Part shown: piece after piece, positions 8,144 to 15,669 of the stretch
Position numbering within the stretch: the stretch's first letter is position 1
Layout of the letters: each line of letters opens with the position of its first letter
NCBI GenBank assembly: GCA_038750655.1
Contig: JBCDGZ010000161.1
Location: 1 to 15,669 of the forward strand
Direction: 5' to 3'
From: JBCDGZ01 sp038750655
Lineage (GTDB): Bacteria > Bacteroidota > Bacteroidia > Chitinophagales > Saprospiraceae
Length of the DNA stretch: 15,669 nucleotides
Made by a program: the position numbers and the translations under genes
Notes under the pieces: generated by a model
Told to the model about the DNA's origin: nothing
Databases searched by the model: none
Seen by the model: the letters and a program-made list of their open reading frames with translations, nothing else

Positions 8144-11100
8144 TCATCGAATCAGCGTGACATCCCCAACGCGTTGAACCGTCGGACAGCCCAAAACACT
8201 GTACTCTATAACATACACATAGACATCCGAAGGTGCCAGTTCGCCGTTATACATTCCATCCCATCCTCGGATAGGATTATCATTATCATAAATCAGCGTA
8301 CCCCAGCGGTTAAAGACTTGGAATTTATTGAAGGTAACATCCTGGATGATGCTTCCCGGCAACACAACATTGAAGAAATCATTATTACCATCCGCATCTG
8401 GTGTAAAGGCATTGGGAAGCCTTGGACTATCTGAAATGACATCGATCGAGAAGGTGTCCCTTTCTGTTGTACAGCCTAACTGATCAGTAATAGTTACCTC
8501 GTAGACAATGGGGTCTTGTATTTCAGATACTGTAGGGAAGGAACAATTGAATCCTCCATCTGGGCAACTCAAGCCATCTGTTGTACTCCATGTGAAGGTA
8601 TGAAATTCATCGTTTTGTATCGGTAAGGCAATGGTTTCACCAGGACAAACGACCGTATCAGCGCCCAAGAAGCCAGGCAATGGACGGATGACCTGAATAT
8701 CGATACTCGCCGTATTGGTACATCCCAAATCTCTTTCTATTTGTGTTAAGGTGAAAGTAGTATTTGATGTGATCGTATCCGTAGTCGTTATGAGCGTATT
8801 CCCATCCGGCGTTGTAGTAATGATAAGACTATCGGGGCGCCAGATGTAGTCGGTAGTAGGATCATAATTGGTGATCAGCAGCTGAGTAGTCGTATCTGCG
8901 CAAATCAGCTCATCGAAAACAATCTCCGGGGCTTCAATCTGAACCACCCTGATGGCCCTCTGTAAGGTATCCATACAACCAAGTGGCTGATTTTCAGCGA
9001 TGAGTTCTATTTGGAAAACACCAGGAGTGGTATAGGTGTAAGAAGGATCGGACGTACTTGCAATTCCTCCTTCACCAAAATCCCAGTCGAAAATATCTGC
9101 TCCAGTAGAAAAGTTAGAGAAGTTGACAGGCTCATTGATACAAACACTGACGGTATCTGAGATCACATCATCATTGATGGCAAAGTCCGCTAAGACGTCT
9201 TGGACACTAAAGAACTTGGAGACCGTGAATTCACAGTCATCATTTTCTCCCCTCAGCAGAAGATCGACCCTAATCTGAGTTGCACCAACAGGAAGACTAT
9301 CACGATCAATAACGAGGGTAATAGAATCCTGATCATCGATAAGCGCCGAGTAGCCCTCTATCTGCCAGGAGAAAGAGGTGACATCTACCGTATCTCTAAG
9401 TGAGAGGAAGATGCTCTCTCCCACACAGATTTCCGTAGGCGTAATATCGAAATCTCCATCAGGTTGAATCAGGGTGTAAGAGTTGGAGAAAGAATCTAAA
9501 CAGCCGGCACTAGTAGAAGCCAGCATTTTGATTTCAAAGGTTCCTCTACCGAGCGAAGCAGAAAACTGCGGCGCATTTGACCCTTGTGGAGTACCGTTAA
9601 CGAACCACTGATAGTCAAGCGGGCTTTGTGAACTGGTGTTGGAAGTAAATATGGCTTGCTCGTTAAAGCAAATGAAATCCTGTCCATCCAAGCCACTTTC
9701 GAAGGAAGCATCTGGAAACTCTTGCACGTCTACCGTAATCATCGTATCGTTCTGGCAACCCGTTGAATCTTCCGTAAAGATCAGCGTGACATCAAACATC
9801 CCTGGATCGGGGTAAGTCACAGTATTAATTTGCTGTGTACTGGTCAGCCCATTCCCGAAGTTCCATTCGTAGGTCAGAAAAGAGCCTTCTTGGGTGAAAT
9901 CTGTAGCGGTAAACGAGACCTGTTCTCCTTCACATATTGGATTAGGAGTAGCTTCAACCATACTCATGGGTTCGTACACCGGAATCTCTATGGTTTGGCT
10001 GCCTCCGCACCCCAGTATATCTGTGACGAGAAGGGTGGCGGTGACGAAATTCGTGTCGGTAGTAGTGAAAGTATAGGTGGTATTGGGGCTTGTAGACATG
10101 CCGCCATCGTTAAAGGTCCACATATAGTCCATGATCGTGGTATCCGCAAAGCTGGAGTCGGTGAACATGACGGTAGAAGGCAGACAAATTCTATTCTTGT
10201 CGGCTTCAAAAATAGTGGTGACCGTGAAGATTTCGATGTAATGAGTATCGCGGTCGGTACAACCGTTGATGTCCATCGCTTCCAGAATGATCATCTGGCG
10301 GCCCGGCGTACTGAAGTTCTTGTCGATTTCGACATCCTGGGTGGTGATCGGGCGCCCATCTTCGAAGAAGTAAGTGAAGCCTCGCCAGCAGGAATTTTCA
10401 ACATCGATTGTAGCACCAGCATTTATTGGGTGCTCGCCAATACAAAGCAGCGTATCTACTTCGCTGTCTCCGATGAAAAAGTCAGCTTGAATATCTCGAA
10501 CGTGGACTTCTACAGAATCTATGGAGGCTGGACAGCCACTGGTAGCATTTTCGGCAGTTAAAATCACTGTGAAGACGCCCGTTGTATCGTAGGTGTGGGT
10601 GAACGTGTCGAGCGCCGACATAAGGATGGTCGAATCGCCCAGATCCCAAGTGACGCTGGTGGCATCCATGCTGGAATCGCCGAACATGATGTCGAAGGGG
10701 GTATCGCAGTTGACCATATATTCGATGCGGGCAATCGGCCCGTTAACCGTGATCATATCCGTCATCGTCGTCGATTCGTAACAGCCATTGTAGCCCACCG
10801 TTAGTGTTGCATCAAAAGTACCGGTCTCAGTGGCAAAGCCCCACATCAGAGAATCTTCGTTAAAACAATGGAAGGAGCGGCGATCATCGGTATCGAAATG
10901 CCATTCTTCAATTCGTGGATCGTTCACTAAGGATTCAAAAAACACCGTATCTCCCGGACAGATCGTCGTTTGATCGGCCTGGAAATCTGGAACAATCGGT
11001 ACTCCCACTTCAATCGTTACGGCATACGAAGTATCTCGGCAGCCGCCCGCATTTTCTATAATCAATATTACGTCGTACTCTCCCGGATCATTGAAAGTAA

Positions 11101-12619
11101 AGCTGTGTGGATTTCCGTTGGTAAAGGTATTGGTACCTGCCGTACCGTAAATCCATTGCCAGGAAATAATATCTTCATTAGAGGAGCTGGAATCCGAGAA
11201 TTCTACCGTCAGGGGAGCGCAACCGTCGACAAGGTCCGGCATAAACAGGGCGTTGGGCTGGTTGAGCCGAACGGTGTCCAGGAAGGTCGCAACACAACCC
11301 ACCGCCGTTGTTACCGTCAGCTGCACTTCGAATTCGATCAAGCCATTCATAGAATAGATCGTCGTATCGAAGTTTTCGTAGGTGAAGGTAGGCGTCCGCA
11401 TCATTGAGGTAGAATTGTTAATATCCCCAAATTCCCATTCGTAGGTGGTACCTACACTATTTTCATTCGGCGTAAATTGTACCGTAAACGGCTCCGAACA
11501 GCTGTAATCAGGAACAGCGGTGAACTCAGGATCAACGACATCCGCAAATACACTGATGGTCGTATCCGAAGAGCAAAGCCCATCTGCAGAAGTTACAGTA
11601 AGAGTGATATTGTAAATGCCTTCTTCGTTGAAGCGAACAATCGGATTGCGCATAGTTGACGTCTCTGGAAAAGCGTCAGGGCCGAAATTCCAGGAATAAT
11701 TCCCGTTGGAAGAGTTGTTGATCATTTGGATCAGTTCACCCGCACAAACCGTATCAGCAATTTCAAAGCTGGCTAGTGGATTGCCTACCGCAATAATTTG
11801 CTCTACTGTTCTGGAGCAGCCTGCGCTATTGGTACCCGTTAAGCTCACCGTGTAAAAACCATCTACAGTGTACACTTGTGCACCAGGAGGATTGGGCAGC
11901 GTTGAAGTATTGCCATTGCCAAAATCCCACTCAAAAGTCAGTGGCTCCGCGGTACTGCTTTCATTAGTGAAGCTAACCGATAATGGAGGCTCACACGCTA
12001 CGGCCACCGCAGGATCGGTGCTGAAATTGACGTCCGGTTGATCAGTCGCAGTGACAAAGTCTTCGATAATCAGGGTCTCAGAACAGTTGGGCAGGTTACT
12101 GATAATTTGGAGAGAAACATCAAAGGTGTCACTCTGTGTATAAATATGCGTAGGGTTCTGGACAGTCTCCGGAGGAGATCCATCACCGAACACCCACTGG
12201 AAACCAGCAATAGCAATTCTAGGATCAACAGTAGAAGAATCACCGAACGATACCTCCAATGGCGCACAGCCGCCCTGAGGATCGGCCGTGATCATCAAGG
12301 TTGGTGCTTCATATACGGAGATGGTAATGGTGCCTGCTACGGGACCAGTTGGACTTTCCCGAAACTCAACAGTATAAGTACCAGGAGCAATGTAAATGCG
12401 CTCGGCATTAGCCTGGGTAGAAGACCCTCCATCGCCGAAGTTCCAGAAGAAGCCAGCAGCCCCTACCGGAGGCGTAAATCGTACTTCTAAGGGGGCGCAA
12501 CCTTCAGTTACATCGGCGCTTTGGGAGAATAGTGCGAGTGGAGCACTCAAAAAGAGTAAAAGAAAATAAAATAGTCGTCCTGCTTTCATAACCAGAGGAT
12601 ATTGTGGCAATCTTGTCAT
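8144..12619 (-). CDS. Giant PKD-repeat T9SS type B (gliding motility-associated C-terminal domain) surface protein
   Basis: This is a 1491-residue secreted protein. A signal peptide lies within residues 1-33 (hydrophobic run FYFLLLFLSAPLALFSQ). About sixteen consecutive Ig/PKD-type modules follow, from residue ~34 to ~1395. The best ones carry the PKD core, for example WNFGDGG, WVFGDGS, WDFGNGN and YEWNFGNG, each often with a terminal GC pair. Residues 1399-1491 are a gliding motility-associated C-terminal (CHU_C, type B) sorting domain: PNAFTPDADGNNDFF, then FNRWGTLIYDND, GWDGMYNG and a terminal strand. Family knowledge places such proteins outside the outer membrane through T9SS; an adhesive or matrix role is inferred. 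Start choice is uncertain. The ATG at 12619 lies 21 nt from the -7 box, matching the divergent protease gene. The in-frame ATG at 12589 (MKAGRLFYF) gives a more compact signal peptide. Expression probably comes from the shared inverted-repeat promoter. Confidence 0.93.
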   Translation of the reverse strand: MTRLPQYPLVMKAGRLFYFLLLFLSAPLALFSQSADVTEGCAPLEVRFTPPVGAAGFFWNFGDGGSSTQANAERIYIAPGTYTVEFRESPTGPVAGTITISVYEAPTLMITADPQGGCAPLEVSFGDSSTVDPRIAIAGFQWVFGDGSPPETVQNPTHIYTQSDTFDVSLQIISNLPNCSETLIIEDFVTATDQPDVNFSTDPAVAVACEPPLSVSFTNESSTAEPLTFEWDFGNGNTSTLPNPPGAQVYTVDGFYTVSLTGTNSAGCSRTVEQIIAVGNPLASFEIADTVCAGELIQMINNSSNGNYSWNFGPDAFPETSTMRNPIVRFNEEGIYNITLTVTSADGLCSSDTTISVFADVVDPEFTAVPDYSCSEPFTVQFTPNENSVGTTYEWEFGDINNSTSMMRTPTFTYENFDTTIYSMNGLIEFEVQLTVTTAVGCVATFLDTVRLNQPNALFMPDLVDGCAPLTVEFSDSSSSNEDIISWQWIYGTAGTNTFTNGNPHSFTFNDPGEYDVILIIENAGGCRDTSYAVTIEVGVPIVPDFQADQTTICPGDTVFFESLVNDPRIEEWHFDTDDRRSFHCFNEDSLMWGFATETGTFDATLTVGYNGCYESTTMTDMITVNGPIARIEYMVNCDTPFDIMFGDSSMDATSVTWDLGDSTILMSALDTFTHTYDTTGVFTVILTAENATSGCPASIDSVEVHVRDIQADFFIGDSEVDTLLCIGEHPINAGATIDVENSCWRGFTYFFEDGRPITTQDVEIDKNFSTPGRQMIILEAMDINGCTDRDTHYIEIFTVTTIFEADKNRICLPSTVMFTDSSFADTTIMDYMWTFNDGGMSTSPNTTYTFTTTDTNFVTATLLVTDILGCGGSQTIEIPVYEPMSMVEATPNPICEGEQVSFTATDFTQEGSFLTYEWNFGNGLTSTQQINTVTYPDPGMFDVTLIFTEDSTGCQNDTMITVDVQEFPDASFESGLDGQDFICFNEQAIFTSNTSSQSPLDYQWFVNGTPQGSNAPQFSASLGRGTFEIKMLASTSAGCLDSFSNSYTLIQPDGDFDITPTEICVGESIFLSLRDTVDVTSFSWQIEGYSALIDDQDSITLVIDRDSLPVGATQIRVDLLLRGENDDCEFTVSKFFSVQDVLADFAINDDVISDTVSVCINEPVNFSNFSTGADIFDWDFGEGGIASTSDPSYTYTTPGVFQIELIAENQPLGCMDTLQRAIRVVQIEAPEIVFDELICADTTTQLLITNYDPTTDYIWRPDSLIITTTPDGNTLITTTDTITSNTTFTLTQIERDLGCTNTASIDIQVIRPLPGFLGADTVVCPGETIALPIQNDEFHTFTWSTTDGLSCPDGGFNCSFPTVSEIQDPIVYEVTITDQLGCTTERDTFSIDVISDSPRLPNAFTPDADGNNDFFNVVLPGSIIQDVTFNKFQVFNRWGTLIYDNDNPIRGWDGMYNGELAPSDVYVYVIEYSVLGCPTVQRVGDVTLIR

Positions 12620-12636
12620 TATTATAAATAATTATT

Positions 12637-12667
12637 TTGCAAACATAGCCTCAAAGATGTATGTTTG
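12637..12667 (+). promoter_or_regulatory. Bacteroidetes-type promoter for the metalloprotease gene
   Basis: On the plus strand TTG (12637-12639, preceded by TT) is followed by 20 nt and TATGTTTG (12660-12667), matching the -33/-7 consensus. The ATG at 12661 lies inside this -7 box and is therefore unlikely to be a start codon. The predicted leader to the ATG at 12688 is about 15 nt. Confidence 0.7.
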
Positions 12668-12670
12668 CAA
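12640..12670 (-). promoter_or_regulatory. Bacteroidetes-type promoter for the PKD protein gene
   Basis: Read on the minus strand, TTG (12668-12670) is followed by 20 nt and TATGTTTG (12640-12647). This matches the Bacteroidetes -33 TTG / -7 TAnnTTTG consensus. Transcription would start around 12634, giving a leader of roughly 15 nt to the ATG at 12619 or 45 nt to that at 12589. Confidence 0.7.
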
Positions 12671-12687
12671 TTATTAACGCCAATAAT

Positions 12688-13503
12688 ATGAAAACTATAG
12701 TAAATTTCTTGCTTATTGTCAGCTTCTTGCTGTCTGGAAATCAACTTTTAGGGCAAAACCTTCATACGAGGCAAGCTCCCCTACCCTGTTTGAATAAAAC
12801 TTTTACGGTAGTGGCTCATATCGTGCGTGATAGTTTCAGCGATCCGGGCGTTACCGAGCAAGAAATTCTCGACAATTTTGTCACCCTCAACGAAGCTTTT
12901 GAACCCATCTGTGCGGATTTTGAAATCTGCGAATTTAACTACATTAACAACTTCCAATACGATACGCTGCAAGGGAATGATTGGCAGGAGATGCAGGTTC
13001 GTTTTAATAAAAATAACCGCATCAATATGTACTTTGTTACAGCGGTAGAGGGAAATGCTATTTGTGGGTTTGCTACTTTGGGTGGAATCACTAATCTGGA
13101 AAGTGGGGGCATCGTTATTTTGAAAGGCGATTGTGTGGGGGCTAACTCCAAAACCCTTCCCCACGAAATGGGACATTATTTTAACCTCTATCATACTTTT
13201 GAAGCGGATGCTAATGGTCCAAGTACGGTCTCGGAAATGGATCCAGACTGTTTGAACAATGGAGATTTAGTCTGTGATACGCCTGCTGATCCTTTTATGG
13301 TGGGAGACGATGTGGAAGACTATGTTGATGTGGATTTAGGTTGTCGATTTATCTCCACTTTGACAGATTCCAATGGCGAACCCTATGTTCCCGATGTGGG
13401 AAATTATATGTCTTACTATCCGGATAGATGCCGTTGTGGTTTTACTTATGGACAGTATGTCCGTATGGCAGAGCACTATCTTAGCGGTATTGGAATGTGG
13501 TAG
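12688..13503 (+). CDS. Secreted M43-type (pappalysin/cytophagalysin-like) zinc metalloprotease with Asn in the zinc motif
   Basis: This is a 271-residue protein started at the ATG at 12688, which gives a clean signal peptide (MKTIVNFLLIVSFLLSGNQLLGQ). The in-frame ATG at 12661 falls inside the promoter. The zinc-binding motif HEMGHYFNLYH begins at residue 159 (13162). It has the three His ligands and catalytic Glu of metzincins, but the usual Gly of HExxHxxGxxH is Asn. The M43-type features PDCLNNGDLVCDTPAD, a Met-turn GNYMSYYPDRC and a downstream FTYGQYVRM are all present, so the fold looks complete. There is no lipobox and no T9SS sorting domain, so the product is expected in the periplasm or medium. 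Peptide-bond hydrolysis is the family reaction; the substrate is unknown. The gene is divergent from the PKD surface protein and ends in TAG directly against the neighbouring gene. Confidence 0.88.
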   Translation: MKTIVNFLLIVSFLLSGNQLLGQNLHTRQAPLPCLNKTFTVVAHIVRDSFSDPGVTEQEILDNFVTLNEAFEPICADFEICEFNYINNFQYDTLQGNDWQEMQVRFNKNNRINMYFVTAVEGNAICGFATLGGITNLESGGIVILKGDCVGANSKTLPHEMGHYFNLYHTFEADANGPSTVSEMDPDCLNNGDLVCDTPADPFMVGDDVEDYVDVDLGCRFISTLTDSNGEPYVPDVGNYMSYYPDRCRCGFTYGQYVRMAEHYLSGIGMW

Positions 13504-14733
13504 TTATTGGCTTTCAGCCATCGCCTGTGCAGCGATCCAGGCACCGGTCCAAGCCGCCTGAAAATTAAAGCCTCCCGTTACGGCATCGATATCCAAAACC
13601 TCTCCGGCAAAGTAGAGCCCTTTAAATAGTTTGCTTTCAAAAGTTTTGAAATTGACTTCTTTTAGGTCAACCCCTCCTGCCGTGACAAACTCTTCTTTAA
13701 AGGTACTTTTTCCCTTAACGGAAAATTCTGCTGCAGTGAGTTGATGGGCAATCTTTTGGAGGGCTTTATTGCCCAATTCCGCCCAACGCCGCTCCGCGGG
13801 TAATCCTGTAGCCAGCACTAGTTGTTTCCACAAACGGGAAGGCAATTCAAAAGGGGCCTTGGTGAGGATTTGTTTTTTGGGTATGGATTGGCGAATCGCC
13901 ATCAATTGTTCCATCACTTCCTCCGGTCTTTGCTCGCCTAGCCAATTGACCAATATCCTAAAATCATAAGCTCGCTCATGCAATTGTCTGGCTCCCCAGG
14001 CGGAAAGCTTGAGAACAGCCGGCCCACTCAGTCCCCAATGTGTGATCAATAGTGGCCCTTGGCTTTGCAATTTGCTGCCAATAATCTTTACCCTTGCATG
14101 AGGTACGGATAAGCCGGGCAAATCGCGAAGTCTTTCATCATCAATATTAAAGGTAAATAGAGAAGGGACTGGAGGAATAATGCGATGCCCCAAAGTCTTT
14201 AGCATATTCCAAAACACCGGGCTACTTCCCGTTGCACAAAGTACCTTCGGAGTAGACCAAATTTGATCATCCCCAAGCACGACGTCCCAGCTTTCTTCAA
14301 GCGGTCGAATGGCCGATACCCGATGCTTGGTCAATACCTCAATACGATGCTTGCGCACCCCCTGCCAAAGACAGTCGATAATCGTTTGGGAATCATCAGA
14401 AATGGGAAACATACGGCCATCTGATTCTATCTTGGTCTCTACTCCACGCGCTTCAAACTAAGCGACCGTATCGCCCGTACAAAAGCGATGAAAGGGTCCC
14501 AATAGGGCTTTACTACCCCTGGGATAAAAAGCGATTAGATCGCGAGGCGTAAAACAGGCATGGGTGACATTACAGCGACCTCCACCAGAAATCTTGACCT
14601 TGGCCAATACTTTTCGTCCTTTTTCAAGAATGACGATCTTTTGGCCCGGTCGCTGTTCTGCACAGTTGATGGCTGCAAAAAAGCCAGCGGCACCACCACC
14701 AATAACCACGACATCGGCAAACTGTTTTAACAT
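13504..14733 (-). pseudogene. HI0933/BaiN-type NAD(P)/FAD-dependent flavoprotein gene interrupted by one in-frame TAG
   Basis: One continuous frame of 410 codons (ATG at 14731-14733, TAA at 13504-13506) is interrupted only by a TAG at codon 92 (14458-14460). Length (~409 aa) and motifs fit the HI0933/YhiN/BaiN family. The N-terminal Rossmann FAD site is VVVIGGGAAG, followed by KISGGGRCNVTHAC and FYPRGSKALLGPF. After the stop come FEARGVETK, DGRMFPISDDSQT and the C-terminal signature KGLYFAGEVLDIDAVTGGFN. Nothing else is damaged. The position is commonly aromatic in this family, so a single TGG-to-TAG change is the simplest explanation. As read, translation would end after 91 residues; a restart at the ATG at 14412 would lack the FAD-binding part. 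The family includes reductases of unsaturated substrates; the substrate here is unknown. It lies 16 bp downstream of the acyl-CoA ligase gene, probably in the same transcript. Confidence 0.85.
14458..14460 (-). other. In-frame amber codon (TAG) within the flavoprotein gene
   Basis: The plus strand reads CTA, giving TAG between the codons for GDTVA and FEARGVE. The 15 codons between it and the ATG at 14412 are open and match family sequence. UAG is also the real stop of the neighbouring protease gene (13501-13503), so a reassigned code is not suggested. Confidence 0.9.
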
Positions 14734-14737
14734 GCCG

Positions 14738-14745
14738 CAAAGATA
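14738..14745 (-). promoter_or_regulatory. Possible -7 box (TATCTTTG) just before the flavoprotein gene
   Basis: TATCTTTG on the minus strand fits TAnnTTTG and ends 4 nt before the ATG at 14733. No TTG is seen at the matching -33 distance, and a start so close would give an almost leaderless transcript. It may be chance, but could give the gene its own promoter. Confidence 0.25.
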
Positions 14746-14749
14746 GGGC

Positions 14750-15669
14750 TTATCCGATATTTTCTTGGACTTGTTTTCTGAGTTCCTTTTTCAAAATCTT
14801 ACCCGTTGCACTCATAGGTAAGGCATCCAAAAACTCAATATGACGAGGATATTTATAGGCGGCAATGCGCTCTTTGGTCCAGGCCTTCAAGGTTTCTGCA
14901 TCTACTTCCTCTCCTTCTTTTAGGACGACACAAGCCTTGATTTCCTCCCCATATTCCTCATGAGGCACCCCAATCACGGCAACCAATGAAATCGCCTCAT
15001 GCTGGATAATCACTTCTTCCACCTCTCTTGGATATACATTCAAACCACCCCGGATAATCATATCTTTTGTCCGATCAACGATGTAAAAATAACCTTCCTC
15101 ATCTTTGATCGCCACATCACCAGAATGCATCCATCCTCCGCGCAATACGTCCTTATTGACCTCTGGTCTTTTGTAATAACCCTTCATGACATTATGCCCG
15201 CGATAGAGCAATTCTCCTTTCTCCCCTACCGGAACTTCCTGATCATTTTCATCGACAATCTTTACCTCTACGCCCCATACCGGCGTACCAATAGACCCTG
15301 GCTTCCGCCCGACTTTGATGTCATTAAAAGTAACCACAGGAGAGCCTTCTGACATACCATATCCTTCGATGATGGGTACTTCAAATTTTGCTTCAAAATC
15401 TTTGAGTACCTGAACGGGTAGGGAAGCCCCCCCGGAAACACAAATCCGGAGATTCTCGGAGATCGCTTTGATATCAAATTGCTCGTTTTGATAGTTGAGT
15501 AACCCCCAATACATCGTAGGGACACCAGCAAAAATGCTGATTTTATGTTTTTGGAAAATCCCCATCACCGCTTCTGCATCAAAACGAGGCAGTAAGACAC
15601 TGCTGATTCCCTGATAGAAACCAGCATTCATCAATACGGTCATGGCAAAAATGTGAAAGAGCGGAAGAA
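14750..15669 (-). CDS. Long-chain fatty acid-CoA ligase-type AMP-forming enzyme (N-terminus beyond right edge)
   Basis: The frame is open to the right edge, where codons for LPLFHIFAM precede an internal ATG at 15643, so about 306 C-terminal residues of a family usually near 500-560 are visible. The adenylate-forming (ANL) motifs appear in order: GVPTMYWGLL; GYGMSEGSP (A5); GWMHSGDVA (A7); DRTKDMIIRGGLNVYPREVEE (A8 hinge, with the Asp and Arg expected to contact ATP); and PMSATGKILKK (A10) with the likely catalytic Lys. The A3 P-loop lies outside the window. The enzyme activates a carboxylic acid, probably a fatty acid, to the acyl-AMP and then the CoA thioester, in the cytoplasm or at the inner membrane. 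It stops 16 bp before the flavoprotein gene, suggesting an operon. Another ANL acid-CoA ligase specificity cannot be excluded. Confidence 0.88.
   Translation of the reverse strand, partial: LPLFHIFAMTVLMNAGFYQGISSVLLPRFDAEAVMGIFQKHKISIFAGVPTMYWGLLNYQNEQFDIKAISENLRICVSGGASLPVQVLKDFEAKFEVPIIEGYGMSEGSPVVTFNDIKVGRKPGSIGTPVWGVEVKIVDENDQEVPVGEKGELLYRGHNVMKGYYKRPEVNKDVLRGGWMHSGDVAIKDEEGYFYIVDRTKDMIIRGGLNVYPREVEEVIIQHEAISLVAVIGVPHEEYGEEIKACVVLKEGEEVDAETLKAWTKERIAAYKYPRHIEFLDALPMSATGKILKKELRKQVQENIG

Larger units (their letters stand above)
12637..12670. repeat. 11-bp perfect inverted repeat spanning the divergent promoter region
   Basis: TTGCAAACATA at 12637-12647 is the exact reverse complement of TATGTTTGCAA at 12660-12670, with a 12-bp spacer at 12648-12659. 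Each arm itself contains the palindrome TTGCAA. The arms coincide with the promoter elements for both flanking genes, so the repeat may arise from promoter symmetry, from a dimeric regulator site, or from both. Confidence 0.85.

Noticed and set aside
9830..10561. 243-codon plus-strand open frame inside the PKD gene
   Set aside because: The opposite strand carries clear PKD modules throughout; the plus-strand translation has no domain pattern.
12661..12687. Upstream ATG (MFAIINANN extension) for the metalloprotease
   Set aside because: This ATG lies inside the proposed -7 box, and using it would bury the signal peptide behind nine extra residues.
13504..14460. Two separate flavoprotein genes instead of one broken gene
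   Set aside because: Both parts share one frame, the codons between the TAG and the next ATG match family sequence, and the joined length fits the family.
14458..14460. UAG recoding (pyrrolysine or a reassigned code)
   Set aside because: UAG is the normal stop of the adjacent protease gene, and no pyrrolysine machinery or recoding signal is visible here; mutation or error is simpler.

Overview
The window looks like chromosomal DNA of a Bacteroidetes species, most likely a Saprospiria/Lewinella-type marine or freshwater bacterium. This rests on protein types and not on any rRNA or marker gene. There are three very large secreted Ig/PKD/SprB-type surface proteins. Two of them end in the two classic type IX secretion (T9SS) sorting domains: type A at 3512-6442 and the gliding-motility-associated type B domain at 8144-12619. 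Bacteroidetes-style promoter elements (TTG / TAnnTTTG) are present and strong Shine-Dalgarno sites are scarce. No tRNA, rRNA, insertion sequence, phage gene or CRISPR array was seen.

Layout. Positions 1-6442 (minus strand) hold two consecutive genes 50 bp apart: a seven-unit propeller protein with a type A T9SS domain, then a modular adhesin-like protein that runs off the left edge within an array of 51-residue repeats. A 230-bp divergent intergenic region carrying short direct and inverted repeats separates them from a plus-strand gene for a 470-residue soluble, helical protein of unknown function (6673-8085). That gene converges on a 1491-residue PKD-repeat protein (8144-12619, minus), and the two share a bidirectional hairpin terminator at 8088-8126. 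The PKD gene is divergent from a secreted M43-type zinc metalloprotease (12688-13503, plus). Their common control region is an 11-bp perfect inverted repeat that appears to encode two overlapping divergent promoters.

The protease gene abuts, stop codon to stop codon, a minus-strand HI0933/BaiN-type flavoprotein gene (13504-14733). This gene is intact in every visible motif except for one in-frame TAG at codon 92, so it is called a pseudogene or a sequencing-error candidate. Upstream of it, 16 bp away, is a long-chain fatty acid-CoA ligase-type gene cut by the right edge (14750-15669).

The left 13.5 kb is a cell-surface and secretion neighbourhood (T9SS cargo plus one secreted protease). The right 2.2 kb is ordinary metabolism. 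No clear multi-gene novel system is visible. The observations most worth checking are the symmetric divergent promoter, the single in-frame amber codon in an otherwise intact flavoprotein gene, the dispersed Cys-bracketed repeat family in the left-edge adhesin, and the Gly-to-Asn change in the protease zinc motif.
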